A stretch of DNA of 13,314 nucleotides from Pseudomonadota bacterium (GTDB lineage Bacteria > Desulfobacterota > Anaeroferrophillalia > Anaeroferrophillales > Tharpellaceae): assembly GCA_030641485.1 (NCBI GenBank), contig DAOWHJ010000127.1:1-13314 (forward strand), in the 5' to 3' direction. Position numbers and translations under genes: made by a program. Positions 6,685 through 13,314 of this stretch are shown here, piece by piece (within the stretch, counting starts at the first letter, position 1; the number at the start of each line of letters is the position of its first letter). The notes beneath the pieces were generated by a model. The model was not told the origin of the DNA. It did no database searches and saw nothing but the letters and a program-made list of their open reading frames with translations.

Positions 6685-6761
6685 GGGGGCGTAGTTAAGT
6701 TGGTTATAACGCCGGCCTGTCACGCCGGAGACCGCGAGTTCGAGTCTCGTCGCTCCCGCCA
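6685..6761 (+). tRNA. tRNA-Asp (anticodon GTC)
   Basis: Cloverleaf: acceptor GGGGGCG (6685-6691) with CGCTCCC (6751-6757) and one G-U pair, D stem GTTA/TAAC, anticodon stem CCGGC/GCCGG around loop CTGTCAC (anticodon GTC at 6719-6721), T arm GCGAG-TTCGAGT-CTCGT, discriminator G and encoded CCA (6759-6761). It lies 11 bp after tRNA-Val and just before a strong terminator, forming the end of the hupB-tRNA transcript. Confidence 0.97.
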
Positions 6762-6773
6762 TTAATCTTAAAA

Positions 6774-6810
6774 AGAGCTGCTTGCCTAATGGCAAGCAGC
6801 TCTTTTTTTT
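6774..6810 (+). terminator. Rho-independent terminator of the hupB-tRNA unit
   Basis: A perfect 13-bp stem, AGAGCTGCTTGCC (6774-6786) with GGCAAGCAGCTCT (6791-6803), has a TAAT loop and is followed by a run of eight T including the stem end (6803-6810). An A-run precedes the stem, so it could also act on the opposite strand. This is the only classical intrinsic terminator seen in the window. Confidence 0.96.
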
Positions 6811-6866
6811 GCAAAAGGCCGTCATGAAAAATTGGAACTTTTTATGGCTGCCGGGAGTTTTATAAG

Positions 6867-9650
6867 ATGGAATACAAAGATACTCTGAATCTGCCGCAAA
6901 CCAAGTTCCCGATGCGAGGCAGCCTGCCCCAACGCGAACCCGACACCATCAAGCGCTGGGCCGACGAAAAAATCTATGAGCAGATTTTAGAACGCCATCG
7001 GGATCAGCCCACCTTTGTCCTCCATGATGGACCGCCCTATGCTAATGGTCACCTCCACATTGGCCATGCACTCAACAAAATCTTAAAAGATATCATTATC
7101 AAGTCCAAAAGCATGACTGGGCATCGCTGTCACTATGTACCGGGATGGGACTGCCACGGCCTTCCGATTGAACATCAGGTAGACAAAGATCTGGGCAAGA
7201 AAAAGGCTAGCATGTCACCGGCCGAAGTGCGCCAGGCCTGTCGCCGTTATGCTGAAAAGTTTGTCGCAATTCAACGTGATGAATTTAAACGTTTCGGAGT
7301 CTTTGGTGAATGGGAACGTCCCTACCTGACCATGAACTACCCCTACGAAGGCGAAATTGTCCGCGCTTTAAGCCATTTTGTCGCGGATGGATCCCTGGTC
7401 AAGAGTAAAAAACCAATCTACTGGTGCGCCCCCTGCTCCACCGCTCTGGCGGAAGCAGAAGTTGAATATGAGGATGAGAGTTCTCCCTCGATCTATGTTA
7501 AATTCCGCTTCACTGATGATCTGGACGAAAAATACCCTTTTCTTGCCGGAAGCGAAACTTCACTGGTGATCTGGACGACTACCCCATGGACAATTCCTGC
7601 TAACTTAGCGGTCTGTCTCAACCCCGACTTAGATTATGTTGCCTTAAAAACTGAGGCTGGAGTTTTGATCGTTGCGACTGGCCTTCAGGAAAGTTTCGTT
7701 ACCGAAGCAGAGCTAAAAGAGGTTGAGGTTTTAGGTTCAATCCAGGCTTTAGATCTGGAAAATTTACTCTGCCAGCACCCTCTCTATGACCGTAAATCTC
7801 TAGTCATTATGGGTAACCATGTCACACTTGAGGCCGGTACCGGTTGTGTTCATACCGCCCCGGGACATGGTCAGGATGATTATGAGGTGGGCCTACGCTA
7901 CAACCTTGAAGTTTATGCCCCGGTTGATGATCGCGGCTGCTTTACTGATGATGTTGAGTTTTTTGCGGGCCAATTTGTCTTCAAAGCCAATCCCAATGTC
8001 ATTGAGAAGCTAAAAGAGCTCGGCAACCTGGTGGCGGAAAAAGCTTTCAGTCACTCCTATCCGCACTGCTGGCGTTGCAAGAAACCAATCATTTTTAGAT
8101 CCACCGAGCAGTGGTTTATCTCAATGGAGAAAAAGAGCCTGCGCCAGAAAACTCTGGCAGAGATCAACAAGGTTAAATGGATACCCTCCTGGGGACGTGA
8201 ACGAATCTACGGGATGATCGAAAATCGGCCCGACTGGTGTGTCTCGCGCCAGCGAATCTGGGGAGTACCGATCACGGTCTTCAACTGCGACAAGTGCGGA
8301 CATGTGGTTGCTGATGAGAAGATAATGCTTAAGATAGCTGATCTCTTCACAGAACATGGTGCCGATATCTGGTTTGAACATGAGGCCGCATATTTCCTCC
8401 CGGAAAACTTCACCTGCGACTCCTGTGGTGCGTCAGAGTTCACCAAAGAGGGTGATATCCTTGATGTTTGGTTCGATTGTGGAGTCAGCTTTGCTGCGGT
8501 CTTACAAAACCGTGATTACTTAGGCGGCATTCCGGCTGACCTCTACCTTGAAGGCAGCGATCAACATCGTGGCTGGTTCCACAGCTCACTTTTAGCCGCG
8601 GTCGGCATCACCGGCAGAGCCCCCTACAAAGCTGTGCTTACCCACGGTTTTGTCGTTGATGGTAAGGGCAAAAAGATGTCAAAATCATCCGGCAACGTTG
8701 TCGCTCCGGAAAAAGTAATCAAGCGTTATGGAGCTGAGGTTTTAAGACTTTGGGTCGCGGCTCAAGATTATCGAGATGACATCAGAATCTCAGATGAGAT
8801 TCTCTCGCGCCTAGTGGAAGCCTATCGCAGAATTCGTAATACGTTCCGTTTTCTTTTAGGAAACTTAAACGACTTTAACCCCACTACTGACACAGTCACC
8901 TTCAACGAACTCTCGGAAATCGATCGTTACATCTTGCATGAACTCAAAAAACTTGATCAAAAAGTCCGCAAAGCTTATGATGATTATGAATTTCACGCAA
9001 TCTACCATGCCGTCCATAATTTTTGCGCGATAACCCTAAGTAGCTTCTACCTTGAAATTGGCAAAGATCGGCTCTACACATTACGGCAGAATAATCCGCT
9101 CCGGCGCTCAACCCAGACAACCCTCTACACAGTTTTAAACACCTTGGTCAGACTCTGTGCCCCGATCCTAGCTTTCACTGCAGAGGAGGTCTGGCTCCAT
9201 ATGCCTGAGAGTAAAGATGGCGAAAGTGTGCATCTTTATGAATTTCTTGAGCTGCCGGAGGAGTATGAAAACGTTGAGCTTGCTGCAACTTGGGATGAAC
9301 TTTTAGTCCTGCGCCGCCTGGTTTTAAAAGAGCTTGAAGGGGCGCGCCAGGAGAAGGTTATCGGCAACTCACTTGGAGCCCAGGTTAAGTTGAAGGCTAA
9401 AAACCGTGCGGCTGAACTCCTAAATCATTTTCAGGCTGAGTTAGCTGATATATTTATTGTCTCCCAGGTTGCACTCGACAATCTACCTGATGATGAGAGT
9501 GGCTCTGAGGAAAATTCCGAGCTCACAATCACAGTCAAAACTGCTGCTGGCAGCAAATGTAACCGCTGTTGGTGCTATAGTGAAGAGTTAACCGCCGGAG
9601 ATGCCAATTTCCCTGAAATCTGCCCCAAATGTCTCCAACAAGTAACTTAG
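6867..9650 (+). CDS. ileS: Isoleucyl-tRNA synthetase
   Basis: Class I aminoacyl-tRNA synthetase that charges tRNA-Ile and edits mischarged valine. At 927 aa it is typical of the bacterial type. The ATP-site signatures are HIGH at 64-67 (in PPYANGHLHIGH) and KMSKS at 603-607. The inserted CP1 editing domain lies between them, with WTTTPWT and GTGCVHTAPGHGQDDY. Additional catalytic-domain marks are EGSDQHRGWFHSS and DVWFDCGVSF. A C-terminal zinc ribbon is visible as CNRCWC and CPKC. The ATG is set by GGGAG at 6853-6857, 9 bases upstream. It is preceded by the strong terminator of the tRNA unit, so it has its own promoter (not identified) and is followed at once by a cupin gene. Confidence 0.98.
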   Translation: MEYKDTLNLPQTKFPMRGSLPQREPDTIKRWADEKIYEQILERHRDQPTFVLHDGPPYANGHLHIGHALNKILKDIIIKSKSMTGHRCHYVPGWDCHGLPIEHQVDKDLGKKKASMSPAEVRQACRRYAEKFVAIQRDEFKRFGVFGEWERPYLTMNYPYEGEIVRALSHFVADGSLVKSKKPIYWCAPCSTALAEAEVEYEDESSPSIYVKFRFTDDLDEKYPFLAGSETSLVIWTTTPWTIPANLAVCLNPDLDYVALKTEAGVLIVATGLQESFVTEAELKEVEVLGSIQALDLENLLCQHPLYDRKSLVIMGNHVTLEAGTGCVHTAPGHGQDDYEVGLRYNLEVYAPVDDRGCFTDDVEFFAGQFVFKANPNVIEKLKELGNLVAEKAFSHSYPHCWRCKKPIIFRSTEQWFISMEKKSLRQKTLAEINKVKWIPSWGRERIYGMIENRPDWCVSRQRIWGVPITVFNCDKCGHVVADEKIMLKIADLFTEHGADIWFEHEAAYFLPENFTCDSCGASEFTKEGDILDVWFDCGVSFAAVLQNRDYLGGIPADLYLEGSDQHRGWFHSSLLAAVGITGRAPYKAVLTHGFVVDGKGKKMSKSSGNVVAPEKVIKRYGAEVLRLWVAAQDYRDDIRISDEILSRLVEAYRRIRNTFRFLLGNLNDFNPTTDTVTFNELSEIDRYILHELKKLDQKVRKAYDDYEFHAIYHAVHNFCAITLSSFYLEIGKDRLYTLRQNNPLRRSTQTTLYTVLNTLVRLCAPILAFTAEEVWLHMPESKDGESVHLYEFLELPEEYENVELAATWDELLVLRRLVLKELEGARQEKVIGNSLGAQVKLKAKNRAAELLNHFQAELADIFIVSQVALDNLPDDESGSEENSELTITVKTAAGSKCNRCWCYSEELTAGDANFPEICPKCLQQVT

Positions 9651-9659
9651 GAGGTTACA

Positions 9660-10004
9660 ATGTTTAAACATCTGCACTACTCTGAAGTTGAAGCGGAAAA
9701 GGTAACAGTTGAGGGCGCAAAAGATGTAACCGTACGCTGGGTTATCAGTGAAGACGATGGCGCGCCAAATTTTGCCATGCGTATCTTTGAGTTTAAACCT
9801 GATGGCCATTCACCTTACCACTCACACGATTGGGAACATGAGATATTCATCCTCAATGATGATGGGCACTTGACAATCGACGGTCAGAAGCGACCAATCA
9901 AGCCTGGAGATGTTATCTTCATTCCCGGTGGCACTATGCACAACCTCACTGCGGGCAAAAATGGCCTGCGGATGATGTGCCTGGTCCCGGTCGGCTGCAA
10001 GTAG
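9660..10004 (+). CDS. Small single-domain cupin protein, function unknown
   Basis: A 114-residue single beta-barrel cupin. Both cupin motifs are complete: motif 1 HSPYHSHDWEHEIFIL with metal ligands His54, His56 and Glu61, and motif 2 PGDVIFIPGGTMHNL with His94. It should therefore bind a divalent metal. Small cupins of this kind include sugar isomerases, dioxygenases and sensory domains, so a substrate cannot be named. No signal peptide or extra domain is present. The Shine-Dalgarno AGGAGG at 9649-9654 overlaps the ileS stop codon, indicating cotranscription and probably coupled translation with ileS. In many Proteobacteria lspA follows ileS; here the cupin holds that place. Confidence 0.9.
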   Translation: MFKHLHYSEVEAEKVTVEGAKDVTVRWVISEDDGAPNFAMRIFEFKPDGHSPYHSHDWEHEIFILNDDGHLTIDGQKRPIKPGDVIFIPGGTMHNLTAGKNGLRMMCLVPVGCK

Positions 10005-10111
10005 GTTGAGAAGGTGTCATCAATCTCGTGTTGTCATAGCTGATACCATCATAAAAAGTCACGGGATGGCTAAGTCTGTTTACTTCCGGCCCAGCTGGAG
10101 GAGGAATGACC

Positions 10112-11188
10112 ATGATAAATTTACAAACCAGTGATCTCAGAATTCGCGAAGCCCGACATCTGTCGCCACCGGCAGTTCTGCTGAACAAGTATCCTCTGCT
10201 TGAGGATGGTTCTAGGTTTGTTTTAGAGAGTCGTCAGACAATTGCCGAGATCATAGCTGGCAATGACCCCAGACTTCTGGTGGTGGCCGGACCCTGTTCG
10301 ATTCACGATCCCGTTGCCGCTTTGGAATATGCTCAACGCCTGCAAGGTTTAGCTCAACTCTACCCAAATGAACTTATGGTGGTCATGCGGGTCTATTTCG
10401 AAAAACCGCGCACTGTGGTGGGCTGGAAAGGTTTGATTAATGACCCCGGAGTTGACGGCAGTTTTGCCATCAACGAAGGCTTGGAAATTGCCCGAAAACT
10501 TCTAGTTGAAATCACCTCACTAAAAGTGCCAGCGGCAACCGAATTTTTAGACACGATTATTGGCCAGTTTATTGCAGATCTGATTAGTTGGGGTGCCGTT
10601 GGAGCACGCACAACCGAGAGCCAGATTCATCGGGACTTAGCCTCCGGCCTCTCGATGCCGGTCGCTTTTAAAAACGGCACTGACGGTGACATTCAGGTCG
10701 CTATCGACGCCGTGCGGGCCGCCCGCACACCCCAATGGTTTCCCTCGATTACCCGTGAAGGAGTCGCAGCAATTCTCGCGACCAAAGGCAATGAGTGGGG
10801 CCATATCGTTTTGCGGGGTGGCAGCAAGAGCGGTCCCAATTTCAAATCAGCAGAGGTAAAAAGGGCGGTTTCGTTACTCAAAAAATCGGGTCTGCCGCCA
10901 TATCTTATGATCGATTGCAGCCACGGCAACAGCTTCAAAGACCACTTGAAACAGATCGACGTAGCGACTGATATCAGTCGCCAGATTGCCACCGGTGAAC
11001 ACTCTATCTGCGGGGTCATGCTCGAGAGTCACCTAGTTGCCGGAAAACAGAAATACAAAGATAAAGCCTCATCCTGCTACGGCCAAAGTATCACTGATGC
11101 CTGTATTTCGATAGAGCACACTGCAGATGTTTTTGCCGAGTTAGCTGATGCGGTTAAACAACGCCAAAAACAAGAAACTCAGCCATAA
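10112..11188 (+). CDS. 3-deoxy-7-phosphoheptulonate (DAHP) synthase, AroFGH class
   Basis: Condenses phosphoenolpyruvate and erythrose 4-phosphate, the first committed step of the shikimate pathway. It matches the E. coli AroF/AroG/AroH type along its length: GPCSIHDP (60-67), RVYFEKPRTVVGWKGLINDP, RTTESQIHRDLASGL and FKNGTDG. Metal ligands by alignment with AroG are Cys62, His271 (MIDCSHGNS), Glu305 and Asp329 (SITDACIS). I chose the ATG at 10112 (358 aa) because GGAGGAGG at 10097-10104 is 7 bases from it but only 1 base from the in-frame ATG at 10106, and because the N-terminus then matches that of AroG. Which aromatic amino acid inhibits it cannot be told, so no letter is assigned. The 107-bp gap after the cupin shows no leader peptide or convincing promoter. 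Confidence 0.97.
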   Translation: MINLQTSDLRIREARHLSPPAVLLNKYPLLEDGSRFVLESRQTIAEIIAGNDPRLLVVAGPCSIHDPVAALEYAQRLQGLAQLYPNELMVVMRVYFEKPRTVVGWKGLINDPGVDGSFAINEGLEIARKLLVEITSLKVPAATEFLDTIIGQFIADLISWGAVGARTTESQIHRDLASGLSMPVAFKNGTDGDIQVAIDAVRAARTPQWFPSITREGVAAILATKGNEWGHIVLRGGSKSGPNFKSAEVKRAVSLLKKSGLPPYLMIDCSHGNSFKDHLKQIDVATDISRQIATGEHSICGVMLESHLVAGKQKYKDKASSCYGQSITDACISIEHTADVFAELADAVKQRQKQETQP

Positions 11189-11217
11189 CCCTAAATTGTA
11201 CTTTAACAATTTAGGGT
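11188..11217. terminator. Perfect 12-bp hairpin at the DAHP synthase stop (probable terminator, no T-tract)
   Basis: ACCCTAAATTGT (11188-11199) pairs exactly with ACAATTTAGGGT (11206-11217) across the six-base loop ACTTTA. The stem begins at the last base of the stop codon. No T-run follows (next bases CTGCCG), so it resembles the hairpin after the PII gene. It lies between two convergent genes and could act on both strands. Confidence 0.55.
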
Positions 11218-11269
11218 CTGCCGTTAATGTTTACGATGAAATCTTCATTTGTAAAATTGCCGGAAAGTT

Positions 11270-11313
11270 TAGATTGGCAATTACAATCTATGCGTCAAGA
11301 ATAAAGATTTGAC
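11270..11313. repeat. Tandem pair of small palindromes, REP-like
   Basis: Two dyads lie side by side in the gap between convergent genes. The first is TAGATTG-N7-CAATCTA (11270-11276 with 11284-11290). The second is GTCAA-N10-TTGAC (11294-11298 with 11309-11313), within GCGTCAAGAATAAAGATTT. Paired short palindromes between genes are the form of repetitive extragenic palindromic units, and the GTCAAG...TTGACCCC motif looks familiar to me from such elements. Copy number in the genome cannot be judged from one window. Confidence 0.4.
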
Positions 11314-11382
11314 CCCATTTCAACATTTCACCATTTCACAGCCATCCTCAAAATATTTGCCACCTTCTCAAATAACAACTTC

Positions 11383-13239
11383 TCAGCGAACCTCTTCCAA
11401 AATTACCCGATATTCAGACTCGGTTATAACCTTGACACCTAAGGCTGCCGCTTTCTCGGTTTTTTTGGCACCAACTTTCTCACCGCACACCAGGTAATCG
11501 GTCTTTGAACTAACCGATTTCTGCACCCGGGCTCCGAAACTGCGGGCTTCAGCCTCAAGCTCCTCACGGCTGCCACTTGATAATTTGCCCGTAAAAAGTA
11601 CGCCCTTTCCCTGTAAAGGATGGTCAAGTAATCCAAGCTCTTTACACAGTGGAGTCTTCAACAAATTAAAGCCCAACTCAAGCAGGTGTTTAATTTCTGC
11701 TTGATGTTCACTGATGCCGGTGACAATATTTTTCGCGGTCAGCTTAGCAAAACCGTTGATATCGATAATCTCCTCAACCTCAACCCCATCAACAAGTCGA
11801 TATAGAGGAATCTCGGCCAAGAGTCGTCGGCTGTCACCACGACCTAAAGATGAAATCCCAAAAGCTGCCAGAAAACGCCAATCCGCAACCGCCTTGGTCC
11901 GGCTCAAGGTCAAAGCCTCAGTGAGATTTTGCGCTTGTTGCGGACCGAATTTAAGCGCCAGAAAACCCTCTTCCTGCATCGCGTAAACCTTGGTCAGAGA
12001 ATCAACATCGTATTCGACCAAACGCCGGATCGTCTTAATCCCAAACCAATCAACAGTCCCCAGAGTTTTAAACCAGTGCCAAATTCGCTGCTCCATCTGC
12101 GCCGGGCAATGCCGGTTGCGACATTTCAGAAAATCATTACTCCAAGCCAACTCACTGGCACAACTCGGACAACCCCCAGGCAACTCCACATATGATGCCT
12201 TCCTTATAACCTTTTCAAGTTTGGGAATAACTTCACCGCTACGGATTATCTCAATTAGGGCCCCAGGCCCCAAGCCCTGTTCTTTAACCAGCCCGGCATT
12301 ATGAGCCGTCACTCGGCGAATCGTAGCCCCGGAAATATTCGTCGGAACAACCTCCAGAACCGGCGTAATCGTGCCGGTACGCCCAACCTGCCAGGTTATT
12401 GCAACCACCTCTGTCCGAGCAATTTCGCCTTTACTTTTGAGCGCTATCTGCCAGCGATAATGGTGATCAGTATGACCCAACAACTCACGTAATTTTTGCC
12501 CATCAACCTCAGCGACGAAACCATCAAGGGGGTAATCGACCTCTTTTTCAAGGTCATCTTTTATCTTGTCGAGATCACTTAAAAGCGCAGAACCACGACC
12601 CTGCCAATTTGGCAATTGTGAATAAGGCACAAATTGCACCGCCCCAGCTGCCAGTGCCTTTTTTGCGTAAGGATTTAAGGTGTCGGAATTTATAATACCG
12701 ACCACCAGGTTACGCGGATGCTCAAAATGAGCCGCCAAGAACTCTGTAAAGTATGAGTTAGTAATAACAATTTCACCTAAACCCAGGCCCCGGCCCCCAA
12801 TTGCAACCACGCCTTTGGTCAAAGCAGAACTGATCTCATAACCGACCTCACCATTACCCCGGGTCACGAAAACTTGACCATCATCCCGGGCGGCTAGGCC
12901 ATCAAGCTTTGTCGTCAAACGGATACTGGGCTGAGGCAAACCATGTTCAGTCGCACTTTTTTCGACTCTCTCAACAAAACGTCCTAAAGCCTCTAAAGTA
13001 TAGGACTTTTCCGTCGAAAGCATCGGTCGGGGATGGCGGATTTCGCGCCGGTTGGAAAATTTTTCCGGCTCAACCTGATGTAAAAATGGATGCTCGCCAG
13101 CAAGTCCGCGCAACGCTTCGACCAGGTTATCATACTCTGTATCGCTGACTAACGGTTTGCCCTGGCGATAGGCGTGATTATAGTGCTGGAGTTTTTCAAC
13201 CAGAGCCTCAATTTTATCCCGTTTTTCATTTTCCGACAT
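11383..13239 (-). CDS. ligA: Divergent NAD+-dependent DNA ligase (LigA-like)
   Basis: Member of the family that seals DNA nicks using NAD+. The 618-aa product is shorter than the usual 670 or so. Domains in order: Ia-like NMN-binding helices with SDTEYD (32-37); nucleotidyltransferase with KLDG (Lys111, predicted AMP-accepting lysine), TRGNG and DGFVAEV; an OB fold starting near WQVGRTGTITPV; a zinc finger (Cys357, Cys360, Cys373, Cys378); helix-hairpin-helix repeats; and a C-terminal BRCT domain from about 543. By eye against E. coli LigA, Glu113, Arg208 and Lys290 are replaced by Thr, Asn and Glu, and the Tyr-His of domain Ia reads Tyr-Arg. It may be a second, specialised or impaired ligase. 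The frame stays open upstream to the window edge, but the ATG at 13239 gives a normal family N-terminus. The ribosome-binding site is weak. It is convergent with the DAHP synthase gene. Confidence 0.85.
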   Translation of the reverse strand: MSENEKRDKIEALVEKLQHYNHAYRQGKPLVSDTEYDNLVEALRGLAGEHPFLHQVEPEKFSNRREIRHPRPMLSTEKSYTLEALGRFVERVEKSATEHGLPQPSIRLTTKLDGLAARDDGQVFVTRGNGEVGYEISSALTKGVVAIGGRGLGLGEIVITNSYFTEFLAAHFEHPRNLVVGIINSDTLNPYAKKALAAGAVQFVPYSQLPNWQGRGSALLSDLDKIKDDLEKEVDYPLDGFVAEVDGQKLRELLGHTDHHYRWQIALKSKGEIARTEVVAITWQVGRTGTITPVLEVVPTNISGATIRRVTAHNAGLVKEQGLGPGALIEIIRSGEVIPKLEKVIRKASYVELPGGCPSCASELAWSNDFLKCRNRHCPAQMEQRIWHWFKTLGTVDWFGIKTIRRLVEYDVDSLTKVYAMQEEGFLALKFGPQQAQNLTEALTLSRTKAVADWRFLAAFGISSLGRGDSRRLLAEIPLYRLVDGVEVEEIIDINGFAKLTAKNIVTGISEHQAEIKHLLELGFNLLKTPLCKELGLLDHPLQGKGVLFTGKLSSGSREELEAEARSFGARVQKSVSSKTDYLVCGEKVGAKKTEKAAALGVKVITESEYRVILEEVR

Positions 13240-13314
13240 CGATTTAATTCGTCCTGTTAATTGAAGCTCTAACCTGCATTGATGGTTGATGTTCTGCGAG
13301 TCATACGGCCATGA

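Noticed and set aside
10005..10111. Possible attenuator or leader peptide before the DAHP synthase gene
   Set aside because: No short frame rich in Phe, Tyr or Trp codons, only a weak 7-bp stem (10013-10019 with 10041-10047) and no T-run. TTGTCA at 10031 has no well-spaced -10 box.
13240..13314. An N-terminal extension of the ligase, as the frame stays open to the window edge on the minus strand
   Set aside because: The 25 extra codons contain no start codon, and the N-terminus from 13239 already matches the family's usual beginning. The point cannot be fully closed without upstream sequence.

Overview
The window reads as ordinary bacterial chromosome: a dense run of housekeeping genes with tRNAs between them. 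No phage genes, intact insertion sequence or CRISPR array was seen. Several gene types and orders (amtB followed by a PII gene, a small sodium-pump gamma gene before oadB, tRNA-Leu next to tig-clpP-clpX, hupB followed by tRNA-Val and tRNA-Asp, an aroFGH-type DAHP synthase) fit Proteobacteria in the broad sense. A Desulfobacterota/Deltaproteobacteria-like anaerobe is my best guess, but it is inference from protein flavour, not from a marker gene.

Layout, left to right. (1) 1-840: 3' end of amtB followed by a PII gene, an ammonium uptake and nitrogen-sensing pair, closed by a perfect 18-bp palindrome. (2) 841-1382: an intergenic stretch of about 540 bp with palindrome fragments, a short repeated TGCAC motif and a possible promoter. 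(3) 1383-2680: a 46-codon oadG-like gene and oadB, the membrane part of a biotin-dependent Na+-pumping decarboxylase, with no alpha (carboxyltransferase/biotin) subunit gene in view. (4) 2733-6225: tRNA-Leu(TAG), a 36-bp palindrome, then tig-clpP-clpX on one strand, a protein folding and degradation operon. (5) 6242-6810: a good sigma-70 promoter, an HU gene, tRNA-Val(TAC), tRNA-Asp(GTC) and a textbook Rho-independent terminator, apparently one mixed mRNA/tRNA transcript. The lon gene that often lies between clpX and hupB is missing. (6) 6867-10004: ileS and a small cupin gene whose ribosome-binding site overlaps the ileS stop. (7) 10112-11185: DAHP synthase, first step of the shikimate pathway. 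(8) 11188-11382: a convergent intergenic region packed with small palindromes. (9) 11383-13239, minus strand: a divergent NAD+-dependent DNA ligase with several substituted active-site positions.

The most unusual items are the divergent ligase, the PII protein lacking the uridylylation tyrosine, the easily missed oadG gene, the palindrome cluster between the DAHP synthase and ligase genes, and the fact that three of the four strong gene-end hairpins have no T-tract. I found no convincing undescribed multi-gene system.
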